A stretch of 64,000 nucleotides of DNA from an uncultured Bacteroidota bacterium (GTDB taxonomy: Bacteria; Bacteroidota; Bacteroidia; Flavobacteriales; Flavobacteriaceae): assembly GCA_903838055.1 (NCBI GenBank), contig CAILWV010000049.1, positions 1 to 64,000 of the forward strand, read 5' to 3'. Position numbers and translations under genes: made by a program. This document shows, in pieces, positions 18,056 through 29,000 of the stretch. The notes under the pieces were generated by a model. The model was not told the origin of the DNA and did not search any database. It saw only the letters and a program-made list of their open reading frames with translations. Numbering within the stretch: the first letter of the stretch is position 1; each line of letters begins with the position of its first letter.

Positions 18056-20293
18056 TTTAATCAATTCAAAACTACTATTTAATCGAATATCTGAAGAGGA
18101 AGCACCAATCATTAATTCAAAATCTCCTGTTTCAGATTTAAATTCTAATTTTTCATTGTAAAATGATAACTTATTATTATCAATATTAAATTTAACTGTT
18201 TTAGTTTCTCCAACAGCTAATTTAATTTTCTGAAAATCTTTTAGTTCCAATATTGGTCGAATTAACGAAGCATATTTATCTTTAATATACAATTGAACAA
18301 TTTCTTCACCTTCATATTTTCCTGTGTTACTAATAGAAACAGAAACTTCAATTGTTTCGTTGGCTTTCATTTTAGTTTTAGATAGTTTTAAATTGGAATA
18401 GTTGAAAGTAGTATAACTTAAACCAAATCCGAAAGGGAATTTTGGAGTATTTTGCAAATCAATGTAGCTTGATTTATACAATTTCTCTTCATTAATCGAG
18501 GGCCTTCCTGTATTGAAATGATTATAATAAATTGGAATTTGTCCTTCTTCTCTAGGAAAAGTCATAGGTAATTTTCCGCTAGGGTTATAGTCGCCAAAAA
18601 GCACATCTGCAATTGCATTACCTGCTTCAGATCCTAGCCACCAAGTATAAACAATAGTAGGCATGTTATCTGCTACCCAATTAAAAACTAAAGGTCGGCC
18701 TGCATTAATTAGGACTACAATTGGCTTTCCTGTTTTTTGTAATTCTTTTAATAAATCTTCTTGAACCCCTGGCAAGTGAATATTACTTCTACTCTTAGAT
18801 TCTCCGCTCATATTGTATCTTTCACCAATACTAACGATTACTACATCAGACTGGTTTGCAATATCTAAAGCTTCTTGAAAACCTGCTTTATTTGTTCCTT
18901 CAATATCACATCCTTTAGCGTAAAGCAGCTTCGTAGTTTTTCCTACTTTATTTTCTAAACCTTCCCATTGTGAAACAATATAAGAGGAATCAATTTCTTT
19001 TAAATTAACTGCCCAAAAACCATGATTTATTCTTTTGGGTTTAACCATTGGCCCAATAAAAGCTATAGTTTTAGTATACTTTGAAAGCGGTAAAATTCCA
19101 TCACCAGAATTCCCAGTAGCAGGAGAGTTTTTTAATAAAACTATGCTTTTAGCTGCTATTTCTCTGGCAGCTTTTGAGTTTTCAGGATTGAAAATCGCAG
19201 CATCTTGTCTCTCTTGATTGCAAAATCTATATGGATCGTCAAATAAACCTAATTCAAATTTTTTGCGAAGAATACGTTTCACAGCTTCATCTAGAAGTGC
19301 AATTGGAACTCTTTTTTCGTTTACTAATTGCGCTAAATTGTTTCTATAGGCATTACTTTCCATATCCATATCTGATCCAGCAGTAATTGCAGAATAAGCT
19401 GCTTCTTTGCTGTCTTTGGAATAACCGTGAGTAACTAACTCACCAATTGATCCCCAGTCGGAAACTACAAATCCTTTAAAATTCCATTTTCCTTTTAATA
19501 TATCTCTTTGAATGTATTTATTTGCTGTAGCTGGAATTCCGTTAATGTCATTAAATGCATTCATGAAGGTTGCTGCTCCTGCATCTAAAGCCGCTTTAAA
19601 TGGAGGTAAATAAACTTCCCAAAGCATTCTGTCGCTAAGATCTACCGAATTATATTCCCTGCCACCAATAGCGGCTCCATAGGCAGCGAAATGTTTGGCG
19701 CAAGCCATAACTGAATTCAAATCTCCTAGTTTTCCTTGAAAACCCTTTACACGTGCATAAGCAATTTTAGTTCCTAAATAGGTATCTTCACCTGCACCTT
19801 CCATTACCCTTCCCCAACGCGGATCACGAGCTATGTCCACCATCGGGGCAAAGGTCCAATGAATTCCGCTAGCCGATGCTTCTGTGGCAGCAATTCGTGC
19901 GGATTGCTCCATAGCTGACAAATCCCAGGAGGCGGCTTCTGCAAGAGGAATTGGAAAAGTTGTTTTATAACCGTGAATCACATCTAAGCCAAAAAGCAAA
20001 GGAATTTTTAATCGGGATTGCATTGCTAATTCTTGGTATTTTCTAGTCCTATCTGCTCCAATTACATTTAGCATTGAACCCAATAAGCCACCCTTAATTT
20101 CTTTTTCTTTATTTGGATTTACAACTAATGGTCCTGTTGGGTTTGCATCGTTAGTATATTGATTTAATTGCCCTATTTTTTCTTCTAAGGTCATTTTTTT
20201 CAATAATTCATTTACCTTTAAGTCAATAGATTTGCTTTGAGAAAAAGAGATTGAAAAAGTAAGTAATAATATTGTTTTTAGTATGAATTTCAT
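18053..20293 (-). CDS. bglX: Glycoside hydrolase family 3 beta-glucosidase, BglX-like
   Basis: 746 residues with a signal peptide (MKFILKTILLLTFSISFS), so it is probably periplasmic. The (beta/alpha)8 GH3 domain is followed by the alpha/beta sandwich and a C-terminal fibronectin III-like domain (about 650-740). The catalytic nucleophile is Asp279 in GFVVSDWGSIGEL, the position and context of BglX nucleophiles. Substrate-site segments APMVDIARDPRWGRVMEGAGED and KHFAAYGAAIGGREYN are intact. It would cut glucose from short beta-linked gluco-oligosaccharides. It is the last gene of the PUL transcript, 61 bases after the second GH30 gene. The symbol is by similarity; other GH3 specificities are possible. 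Confidence 0.93.
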   Translation of the reverse strand: MKFILKTILLLTFSISFSQSKSIDLKVNELLKKMTLEEKIGQLNQYTNDANPTGPLVVNPNKEKEIKGGLLGSMLNVIGADRTRKYQELAMQSRLKIPLLFGLDVIHGYKTTFPIPLAEAASWDLSAMEQSARIAATEASASGIHWTFAPMVDIARDPRWGRVMEGAGEDTYLGTKIAYARVKGFQGKLGDLNSVMACAKHFAAYGAAIGGREYNSVDLSDRMLWEVYLPPFKAALDAGAATFMNAFNDINGIPATANKYIQRDILKGKWNFKGFVVSDWGSIGELVTHGYSKDSKEAAYSAITAGSDMDMESNAYRNNLAQLVNEKRVPIALLDEAVKRILRKKFELGLFDDPYRFCNQERQDAAIFNPENSKAAREIAAKSIVLLKNSPATGNSGDGILPLSKYTKTIAFIGPMVKPKRINHGFWAVNLKEIDSSYIVSQWEGLENKVGKTTKLLYAKGCDIEGTNKAGFQEALDIANQSDVVIVSIGERYNMSGESKSRSNIHLPGVQEDLLKELQKTGKPIVVLINAGRPLVFNWVADNMPTIVYTWWLGSEAGNAIADVLFGDYNPSGKLPMTFPREEGQIPIYYNHFNTGRPSINEEKLYKSSYIDLQNTPKFPFGFGLSYTTFNYSNLKLSKTKMKANETIEVSVSISNTGKYEGEEIVQLYIKDKYASLIRPILELKDFQKIKLAVGETKTVKFNIDNNKLSFYNEKLEFKSETGDFELMIGASSSDIRLNSSFELIK

Positions 20294-20354
20294 TTTGTAA
20301 AAATAATTAAATCGAACTATTTTAAAGTAATTTTACTAAAAAAAACATTCCTAT

Positions 20355-21815
20355 TTAATAAACTAATGTTTGGATAGCGTGGGGTAGTATGGTAATTTCA
20401 GTAGCTGAAGTTCCTACACATAAATTATAAGTGATTTTATTATTACTTTGATTCATAACTACAGTAACGACTTTCCCGTCTGGATTTTGAAATGAAGTAG
20501 TTAATAATTGACTTCTGCTAGCAATACTGCTAATTCTTTTAGCTCCTTTATTTATGAATTTTGAAAAATGAGCAATAAAATAATAAGAAGGTGTATATGT
20601 TAATTCTCCTGTGGATAAATCTCCATGAATAGGAGCGAAGCAAAAATTTCCCACATGATTAGGACCACCATTTTGGTCTAGAAGGATATTCCAATCGGTC
20701 CAACCTACGGTTCCGTTATTGAAATCATTAATCATGGATTTTCCGTAACGCTCGCCATTTTTCCAAAGTTGATATTTATTTGCATCAAATTTTTCAACGC
20801 AACCTTCTGTAAATAATAGATTTTTAGAAGGAAACATCGCATTTACTTTACCAACATTATCATACATCATTTCACCGCCACTCCAGTTTTCATACCAATG
20901 AAATCCAATTCCCCATACATATTTACTAGCTTTCTTATCAGACAAAATAGTACAAACCCTTTGTGAAATCAAATCGCGGTTGTGGTCCCAAATGGTTATT
21001 TTTTTATCTCCAAGCCCTGCTTTAGTAAGAGTTGGTCCAAGATAATTTTTAAGAAAATCTCTTTCCTCTTCAGCAGAAAAAATACAAGATTCCCATCGCT
21101 GTTTGGCCATCGGTTCATTTTGGATGGTCAATCCCCAAACAGGAATTCCTTCTTTTTGCAACGCATTAATATATTTTACATAGTAATTCGCCCATGATTG
21201 ATGGTATTCTGGAAGAAGTTTTCCACCTTCAAGTTTACTATTATTATCTTTCATAAAAGCTGGTGGTGACCATGGACTAATATATAAATTCGCGTTTTTT
21301 CCAATAGTTTCCATTGCTTTTTTAATTAATGGAATTTTGAATTTTTTGTCGTGCTCAATATTGAATGAGTTCAAACTTTTATCTCCTTCAGTAACATAGT
21401 CATACATATCCGAACTAAAATCACAACTTGACATATTGGTTCTTATTAAAGAGTATCCAATTCCTTTATCTTTGCTGTAATATGCATTAATAAATTCGGT
21501 TTGTTTTTCAAGAGATAATTTTGCAAACACTTCTGCGCTTGCATCTGTAATTGCGCCACCTATCCCTAGGAAGGTTTGAAATTTCTTATCAGGATTTACA
21601 AAAATGCAAACTTGAGTTTCTAATGGTTGTTTCATTTCTACAAACTTCAAATCGGAATTTGTTTTGGATAAACGAAACGTAGTGCTATCAGCGGAAGTAA
21701 ATACAACTACTGATTTATTTTTGGTAGTATATGCTTCTGTTTTTGATTGTTTTTTAATTTGTGAAAATGCAGTTATCGAAAGTAACAATAAAGAAAAAAG
21801 GATAAATTTATTCAT
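20355..21815 (-). CDS. Glycoside hydrolase family 30 protein (glucosylceramidase/endo-beta-1,6-glucanase-like)
   Basis: 486 residues with a signal peptide MNKFILFSLLLLSITAFSQ. The GH30 TIM barrel shows the conserved FLGIGGAITDASAEVFAKLS, the WSPPAFMKDN strand, the acid/base Glu in IQNEPMAKQ and the nucleophile Glu in LLFTEGCVEKF. A C-terminal beta domain follows (ISSIASRSQLLTTSFQNPDG). Family 30 members of this layout include glucosylceramidases and endo-beta-1,6-glucanases. In a PUL with GH3 and SusCD, beta-1,6-glucan or laminarin branch cleavage is the more natural reading. It is a tandem paralogue of the gene just upstream (19 bases away). Confidence 0.9.
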   Translation of the reverse strand: MNKFILFSLLLLSITAFSQIKKQSKTEAYTTKNKSVVVFTSADSTTFRLSKTNSDLKFVEMKQPLETQVCIFVNPDKKFQTFLGIGGAITDASAEVFAKLSLEKQTEFINAYYSKDKGIGYSLIRTNMSSCDFSSDMYDYVTEGDKSLNSFNIEHDKKFKIPLIKKAMETIGKNANLYISPWSPPAFMKDNNSKLEGGKLLPEYHQSWANYYVKYINALQKEGIPVWGLTIQNEPMAKQRWESCIFSAEEERDFLKNYLGPTLTKAGLGDKKITIWDHNRDLISQRVCTILSDKKASKYVWGIGFHWYENWSGGEMMYDNVGKVNAMFPSKNLLFTEGCVEKFDANKYQLWKNGERYGKSMINDFNNGTVGWTDWNILLDQNGGPNHVGNFCFAPIHGDLSTGELTYTPSYYFIAHFSKFINKGAKRISSIASRSQLLTTSFQNPDGKVVTVVMNQSNNKITYNLCVGTSATEITILPHAIQTLVY

Positions 21816-21833
21816 TTTATTTTTATATAATTT

Positions 21834-23597
21834 TTACCAAATATAAGTACCCACAGTTCCTCCATCAATTGATGTTGTAACCCATTGGCCATTAATTTTT
21901 ATATTAAACGTTTCAGTTGTATTCCCATCATTTTCTACTATAAGAACTTTTTTACCTAGAGGAGTTTTAAAAGCTACATTACTTAAATTGCCAATTAAGT
22001 TGGAAGCAATTCTAATAGATCCTGTTGGAACAAATTTAGATGCATGGGCGATGTTATAATATGCTACATTTCTAGTATAGCTTGAACTGTTATTAATAGT
22101 AATTGCACCTTTACATTGAGTACATCCACCCGAAGTGTGAGGACCAAAAGAAGAATCATTTGCTAAATTCCATTCTAAAGCGTTTACACTCCAATTACGC
22201 ATAGAACCTATTACTACATTTTTTACATGCCATTTTAAATCTCCCGCAAAGTCTCCAGTAGAAGAAGTCCATTGTTCTGTAAAAAAAACTTTTTTATTTG
22301 GAAATGCATTGTGAACAGTTGAAAGAGCACTTATGTCTCCACCGTATAAATGAAACGCAGATCCATATACATAAGGATAAGCAACAGCGTCATTTAATAT
22401 ATTAATTGGATAACTCGGAGTGTCACAATTATGATCATATGTCACGATTTTAGTATTTAAGTTTGAGGTTTGAAATGCTAATCCTAATTTTTTTACAAAG
22501 CTAGTTTCTTGAATATCAGACATTGTCATACTTGGATTATTATAAGGATTTAATGGTTCATTTTGAGGGCAAATGGCATCAATTGTAATTCCCTCTGCTT
22601 GCATTCCTTGTATATATTTCACAAAGTAGGTTGCATAAGAATTGTAATAAGCAGTAAACAAACTACTTCCAATAGAAGTATAACTTTCTTTCATCCATTT
22701 TGGTGCAGACCATGGAACAGCAATAATTTTTATGTTTGGATTAATTAACAATATCTCTTTGAGCATGAGTATTAAAGCGGCATCAGGTGCTAAGCTAAAA
22801 TTTACTTGACCAGTATCTGCTTGCCCTTGAGGCAAATCATTATAAGAAAAAACAGAGGAGTTTAAATCGGAAGAACCTATGCTAATTCTTAAATAACTAA
22901 TTGAAATTGAATTAGTTGAATTGCCAAAAAGTTCTTGTAATAATTCTTGTTTTTTTGTTGGATTAAGCGAGTTAATCACGTCTACACTTCCTCCTGTTAA
23001 TGTATAGCCAAAACCATCAATGGTTTGATATGTTTGACTTTCATCTACCTCAATAGTTTGATAATTGTTGGCTGTTGTTCCAAATAATTGATTGGTAATT
23101 TGTTTTTGAAGAATCATAGATTGATCTCCTTTGGTTAACCAAATATCCATCTGACTTACAACAGTTCCATTGTCCAAAATTGTTCCTACTGCAATTATCG
23201 GAGTTGTATTTAAGGTATTGTTTGAAGTTACTGTTCCGGTCAAATTAAATGTTTCAGTTTGTTCTACAATAAAATCGTTAATTGTTGGAATTGCAATAGT
23301 TGCAGTAGTTTGTCCGGCAGGAATAGTTTGGATTGTATTTGTTGTTGTATAATCATCTGTAGATGCTGTTCCCGCGGAAGTTGTGAAATTTATGGTTGTA
23401 ACTGTCTCACTGGCATTACTTAAAGTTATTGTAAACACTACGTCATTTCCTTCAATTACAGGATTAGAAGTAATACTAACTAATGGTTTTGCATTGGCTG
23501 TATTATTAGGTGTGTCATTTGGAGAACAACATTTAGAAAACATTGCACTAACTGTAATAAGTAGAAAGAATTTCATAATTTTATTTAAAATAATCAT
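21834..23597 (-). CDS. GH30 glycoside hydrolase with N-terminal Calx-beta-like domain, surface lipoprotein candidate
   Basis: 587 residues. The ATG at 23597 overlaps the upstream stop (ATGA); an ATG seven codons later (23576) gives a cleaner signal, MKFFLLITVSAMFSKCC, with a Cys pair suggesting a lipoprotein although the lipobox is not canonical. Residues about 38-145 form a Calx-beta-like module (NPVIEGNDVVFTITLSNASE; then STDDYTTTNTIQTIPAGQ). The GH30 barrel follows, with VDESQTYQTIDGFGYTLTGG, acid/base Glu in CPQNEPLN and nucleophile Glu in VFFTEQWTSSTGD. It has the same fold as its downstream neighbour but is clearly diverged, so the pair probably divides labour between surface and periplasm or between linkages. 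Confidence 0.88.
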   Translation of the reverse strand: MIILNKIMKFFLLITVSAMFSKCCSPNDTPNNTANAKPLVSITSNPVIEGNDVVFTITLSNASETVTTINFTTSAGTASTDDYTTTNTIQTIPAGQTTATIAIPTINDFIVEQTETFNLTGTVTSNNTLNTTPIIAVGTILDNGTVVSQMDIWLTKGDQSMILQKQITNQLFGTTANNYQTIEVDESQTYQTIDGFGYTLTGGSVDVINSLNPTKKQELLQELFGNSTNSISISYLRISIGSSDLNSSVFSYNDLPQGQADTGQVNFSLAPDAALILMLKEILLINPNIKIIAVPWSAPKWMKESYTSIGSSLFTAYYNSYATYFVKYIQGMQAEGITIDAICPQNEPLNPYNNPSMTMSDIQETSFVKKLGLAFQTSNLNTKIVTYDHNCDTPSYPINILNDAVAYPYVYGSAFHLYGGDISALSTVHNAFPNKKVFFTEQWTSSTGDFAGDLKWHVKNVVIGSMRNWSVNALEWNLANDSSFGPHTSGGCTQCKGAITINNSSSYTRNVAYYNIAHASKFVPTGSIRIASNLIGNLSNVAFKTPLGKKVLIVENDGNTTETFNIKINGQWVTTSIDGGTVGTYIW

Positions 23598-24445
23598 AAT
23601 TTGTTTTTTAAATTTATTTCAACACAAACAGGAAGATGATCTGATGGATATTTTAAATCTTTCGAATCACTCAAAACAGCATATTTTAAAACTGCAATAG
23701 TATTATTTTTCGATGTAAATATATAATCAATTAATTTTGTAACCGCCTGATCGTGTTTAAAATCATTAAATGTACCTGAAGGGCCAAAAGGTTTTTCCTT
23801 AGAAATCTCCCTACAATCATTCATCACTTTTTTAAGTTGAATAATTCTATCGTTATCTGGTACCGAATTAAAGTCACCCATAAAGAAAACTGGGTATTTT
23901 TGGCTGTTTATTAATTCTATTTTAGATAGTATAAGTTCTATTCCTTTGGTTCTAGCTTCTTCTCCAACATGGTCTAAGTGGGTATTGAATACCCAAAAAT
24001 TTATTTTTGTTTTTTTATCTTTAAACAAAGCATAGGTACAAATTCTATTACAAGCAGCATCCCATCCTTTTGAAATTTCATTTGGAGTTTCAGATAACCA
24101 AAACGTGTTGGATTCTTTTACTTTAAATCGTTCTTTTTTAAAGAAAATATTGCAAGATTCTCCTTTTCCTTCTCCTTCTCTTGCCATACCAACTTTGTCA
24201 TATTGTTTAAGAAGTGTGCTAATATCAATTACTTGATTTGGCTTAGCTTCTTGAACTCCAAAGATATCTGGCTCATAAAATTGTATTTGGGAAGTAAAAA
24301 AAACTTTACGATGACTCCAATCATTAACTCCGTCTTCGGCAATATCAAGCCTAATATTGTAAGTAATTAGTTTTAGATTTTGGGTGTAAAAAAGCGAACT
24401 CTTTAAAAGAATTAATAGCAAAACTATTTTTGAAAATTTGTTCAT
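23594..24445 (-). CDS. Endonuclease/exonuclease/phosphatase-fold hydrolase within the PUL
   Basis: 283 residues with a signal peptide (MNKFSKIVLLLILLKSSLFYT). The EEP/DNase I fold motifs are complete: ITYNIRLDI, the metal-binding Glu in FGVQEAKPNQV, NTHLDHVGEEAR, MGDFNSVPD and the terminal SDHLPVCVE. Secreted EEP enzymes act on nucleic acids, phosphoinositides, sphingomyelin or other phosphodiesters. Its presence between SusD and the GH30 genes, with a 4-nt overlap to the next gene, ties its expression to glycan use. It may remove a phosphodiester or other substituent, but the substrate is unknown. Confidence 0.9.
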   Translation of the reverse strand: MNKFSKIVLLLILLKSSLFYTQNLKLITYNIRLDIAEDGVNDWSHRKVFFTSQIQFYEPDIFGVQEAKPNQVIDISTLLKQYDKVGMAREGEGKGESCNIFFKKERFKVKESNTFWLSETPNEISKGWDAACNRICTYALFKDKKTKINFWVFNTHLDHVGEEARTKGIELILSKIELINSQKYPVFFMGDFNSVPDNDRIIQLKKVMNDCREISKEKPFGPSGTFNDFKHDQAVTKLIDYIFTSKNNTIAVLKYAVLSDSKDLKYPSDHLPVCVEINLKNKL

Positions 24446-24537
24446 CTTTTTTAAAAAATATCCATTAATGCTTCTACTTAAAGAAAAATAGAAGCAAAAA
24501 TGGAAAACATTACTATTAAAAAAACTACTAACTCAAA

Positions 24538-26031
24538 TTAATATCCTGGATTTTGAATCAAATTCGGATTATTGTCCAGGACTGATTGTGGAATTGGCCA
24601 AACTAAATCATTAGTTGTTAAATTACCAATGTATGGCATAGGTGTTTCAGTTGAAATTTGTGTAGCTGGATTATACACAGGATAAGTTTGTTGAGACAAT
24701 AGCTCAATTGATTTTCCTTCTCTCTTCAAATCAAACCATCTTTGACCTTCAAATGCAAACTCTAAAAAACGTTCTTTTAGAATAATGTTTATTGCATCAT
24801 TTTGAGATGTTGCTGGTGTAACATTTGCAAGATTTACTCTAGCTCTTACTTGATTATCTAAAGTCATTGCACCAGATAAATCTCCGTTATGTGCTAAAGC
24901 TTCCGCTTTAATCAATAGAATATCTGCTAAACGGAAAATATAAAAATTTTGCGTTCCATCTGTTGCTCTCATTTTCCAAGGATTTGGAAATTGAGTATAG
25001 GTAGTCCAGTATGGGTCTGCAAAAGTAGTAGGTAATTTTTTTATAGTACTAGTTTTTCTCTTAATATCTAAAGCATTACTAAGAGAATGGGAAGGTGTGT
25101 TGAATTTTTTCCAGTTATTCCCAATAAATACTAGGGTACACCAAGAATTGACATTAGTTCCAGCACCTTCTCCGTTTACCTCCCATATTGATTCGGCATT
25201 TCCTTCATGGGCATTGTCAAATAAATAATCAAATGTTGGTAATAATGAATAACCTCCGTTAATTACCGCATCGGAATATTGAATTGCTTTATTCCAATCA
25301 GGGTTTGGTTTTGTTGCATAAACTTTAGCAAGTAAAGCATTTGCAGCTCCTTTAGTTGGAATGTATTTACTTGAAGGAGAAGAAGAAGATGTGGGAGCTT
25401 TTGCCAAAGCAACTAAGCAATCTGAAATAATTGCATCATAAACTTCTGAAATTGGTTTTCTGGTTGGGTATAAATCTGGATATAAATTATCAAAATTAGC
25501 AGCATTTATAGATGAAATGTATTTATTTACTATTGGAAAATCTCCCCAAATCTGTACTCCTTGAAATCTTGTTAAAGCTCTAATTAAAGATGCTTCACCA
25601 ATCATTTCATCTTTTCGCGTTTGAGTTAATGCAGGATCTGAAACATTATTAACGAAATTAATAACTTTATTACATCGTTTTTCAAAATCTACTAAATGGC
25701 CCCAATCTCTTGCAACAACATAATTAGTTGAATTTATTCGATATTCATCTATTTGAAAAAATTCTTGAACATCTGCGCCTGCATATGCAACATCTGCGCC
25801 TCCATCACCTAAATAGAAATAATCAAATTGCCAAAATTCATCACCAAAAATGGCGTGAACTGAATTCATAGCTGCTTCGGCTTCTACCGCATCCTTAATT
25901 ACATTCCCAGAATCTTGAGATGGCGCAACTACATCGGTAATTGGTTCTGTATTTAATACATCTGAACATGAAATAAGCAATAAAGAAATTGCAAAAAAGG
26001 AAACTATTTTTCTTGAAATTAATTTTCTCAT
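24538..26031 (-). CDS. RagB/SusD family nutrient-binding outer-membrane lipoprotein
   Basis: 497 residues. The N-terminus is a lipoprotein signal (FFAISLLLISCSDVLNTEP, Cys in the lipobox). The TPR-like helical body shows SusD hallmarks: LIRALTRFQGVQIWGDFPIV, FYIFRLADILLIKAEALAH, LKERFLEFAFEGQRWFDLKR and the C-terminal NDLVWPIPQSVLDNNPNLIQ with the final NPGY. It sits as a lid on the SusC channel and captures oligosaccharides. It lies 11 bases downstream of susC, the normal pairing. Confidence 0.95.
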   Translation of the reverse strand: MRKLISRKIVSFFAISLLLISCSDVLNTEPITDVVAPSQDSGNVIKDAVEAEAAMNSVHAIFGDEFWQFDYFYLGDGGADVAYAGADVQEFFQIDEYRINSTNYVVARDWGHLVDFEKRCNKVINFVNNVSDPALTQTRKDEMIGEASLIRALTRFQGVQIWGDFPIVNKYISSINAANFDNLYPDLYPTRKPISEVYDAIISDCLVALAKAPTSSSSPSSKYIPTKGAANALLAKVYATKPNPDWNKAIQYSDAVINGGYSLLPTFDYLFDNAHEGNAESIWEVNGEGAGTNVNSWCTLVFIGNNWKKFNTPSHSLSNALDIKRKTSTIKKLPTTFADPYWTTYTQFPNPWKMRATDGTQNFYIFRLADILLIKAEALAHNGDLSGAMTLDNQVRARVNLANVTPATSQNDAINIILKERFLEFAFEGQRWFDLKREGKSIELLSQQTYPVYNPATQISTETPMPYIGNLTTNDLVWPIPQSVLDNNPNLIQNPGY

Positions 26032-26042
26032 AATATATTTTT

Positions 26043-29000
26043 TTAAAATCCTGCTTTTAAACCTATAATAAATGTTTTCACTTGTGGGAAAGTTCCGTAA
26101 TCAATACCTTGACCTGTTCCTGAATAATTTGAATTAGAACTAACTTCGGGATCAAACCCTGAATATTTTGTCCAAGTAATTAAATTTTGTCCAGTGGCGT
26201 ATAATTTTAACGAACTTAAACCTTTAATTGATTTCTTGAAAGCATATCCTAGAGTTACTGCTTTTATTCTTACATAAGATCCATCTTCAATCCATCTTGT
26301 TGAGTTTGCGGTTGCAGGAATTGAAGCGAAATTATCTACTCCAGCTCTTGGAATATTAGTTATTTGTCCGGTAGTTGTCCATCGATCCAAAACTGCAGTG
26401 GATTGATTTTTTGGCCCCTGCATTCCTTCAAGTTCAATTCTAGTGGCGTTAAAAATATCATTTCCTTGACTTGAAGTAACTAATAAATCTAAGGTTAAAC
26501 CTTTATAGGAAAAGGAGTTATTAAAACCAAAAGTGTATTTAGGCAACGCATTTCCAATAATTGTTCTGTCACTTGGAGTAACTACACCATCACCATTTAT
26601 ATCTTTATATTCTAATCTACCAGTAGTTGGATTTACTCTATCAACTACATATCCGTAGAAATTCCCTAATGGCTGTCCTATTTCAATTCTATTTACATTT
26701 TCATAACCAGAGTAATCTACTGGATTATATCCCATTTGAAGTACTTTGTTTCTTAAAAATGTAATATTAAAATTAGAATTCCAACTAAAATCTCCTTTAA
26801 GATTAACGGTATTCAATACAAATTCTAAACCTTTGTTTTCTAATTCACCTTTATTATAAGTTAAATATGGACCATTCCCTCCAGGTTGAAAAGAACGGAC
26901 TAGATCATTTGTTCGTCTTTTAAAAACATCTGTAGTAAATTTTATTCTATTATTAAAAAAACCTAAATCTAAACCAATATTAATATCGGTAGTTGTTTCC
27001 CAGGTTAAGTCTGTATTTTCATAGTTTAATGGGTTTGTAGAAGTTGATCCAACAGGCATTAATGAATACCAAGCATATTCTCCTAATCCAGAAATATTAC
27101 CGCTTTTTCCCCAACCCCCTCTTAATTTAATTTCAGATACGTTTTTTTTGTTTTTAAACACATCTTCATTTGAAATTATCCATGCTCCAGAAATTCCAGG
27201 GAAATATCCCCATTTATGACCTGGCGCTAATTGTGAAGAACCACTAGATCTAAAAACCCCATTTACAATATACTTACCTTTGTAGTTATAAGTTGCTCTA
27301 CCAAAATAGGAAACATAATTTTTTTCACGAATAATTTCATAAGAATATTGTGCATTTGGCTTCATCATTAAACTTAAATCCAATTCTCTTAAATCTATTG
27401 GGAATCCAGTTCCTTCAATTTGATTTAAATGATAACTAGATTTTTGGACACTATTACCAACTAAAAAAGTAAAATCATGGTTTCCTGATTTTAATGAATA
27501 GTTTAAAGTATTTTCGTAATTCCAAGTATAATATGAAGTTATATGTTGTTTTCCAATACCATTTAAAGTTAAATCTGTTGTAGAATTTCTTCCTGCATTT
27601 GATCTGTAACTATCAATAAAATAATCCCAAACACTTCGAGACATATCAATATTAGAAGAAGTTTTCCAAACTAGATTTTTTAACAATGTGATATCTAGAC
27701 CTAAATTAGATAAATATCGATACGTGTTGGTGTTTTCTATTCGACTTTGGAATGATACAGGGTTTTCTAATGATGCCGATGGATTTAAAGAAAACTGTCC
27801 GTTTTGAAAACCTCCTGGAGTAGAAAATGTATTGTCATATGGAGAATAATATAATCCGTTTGCTGGATTTAATACTCTTCCTTGTAATTCATCTGCATAA
27901 ACTGGTAAAAAAGCAGGCGTTGTTAAAGTGCTCAATATTACTCCACCTTGATTCGCACTATTGTTATCACTAGTATTAAATAATTTAGTATGAATTAAAT
28001 TTAAGTTGGCATGTGCTTTAAGCCAAGGGGTTGCATCTACATCTAAATTTAATCTTCCAGATAATCTTGAAAACATAGATGGACTAACAATTCCTTCCAC
28101 ATCTTGATATCCTAAAGATGCAAAAGATTTAATTTTTTCGGTCCCACCAGAATAAGAAAAATCAACATTTTTGTCGATTCCATTTCTAAAGACTAAATCT
28201 CTCCAATTGGTATTTATTCCATTATATAAAGACTGATTTGCTTGAGTAACATAGGCAGGGCTTACTTCGGCCATTAATGTTTTGTACTGATCTAAATTTA
28301 AAACATTTATATTTTTTACAATTTTAGAAGAACCGTAATAAGAAGAAAAATTAAAAGTGGTTTTATTTGCTTTACCTCTTTTTGTAGTAATTATTACGAC
28401 ACCCGAACTTCCATTTACACCATAAATTGCAGTTGCAGTTGCGTCTTTTAATATTTGAATATCAACAATGTCTTCTGTATTAATCCCTTCAGTTGAATAA
28501 GTTTGAACCCCATCAATTACATACAATGGATTAACACCAGATTGTATAGAATTTAATCCTCTAATATTAATATTCAAACCTATACCAGGTTTTCCTGAAG
28601 GCTGAATAACATTTACTCCGGCGGCATTCCCTTGAATTGCTTGTCCAACATTATAAATTGGTCTATCATCAAAAGAGTCAGCCTTTACGGAAGAAACAGC
28701 ATTAGTTAGATTTTTTTTCTTTTGAGTTCCATACCCAACATTTATTATAACATCTTCAAGTTTATTTGACTCTTCAACAAGTTCGATATTTAAAATTTGT
28801 GTTTTAGATACCTTAACCTCTTGATTAGTATAGCCTATATTAGAAAATATTAGAACATCATTTACATTTGTTTTTATTGAATAATTTCCGTCAACATCAG
28901 AAATAATACCTTTTTTAGTAATTTTTACAATAATGTTAGTTCCAATAATTGGTTTCTTTGTTTTTGAATCAGTTATTTTTCCTTTTATTTCTATTTGTTG

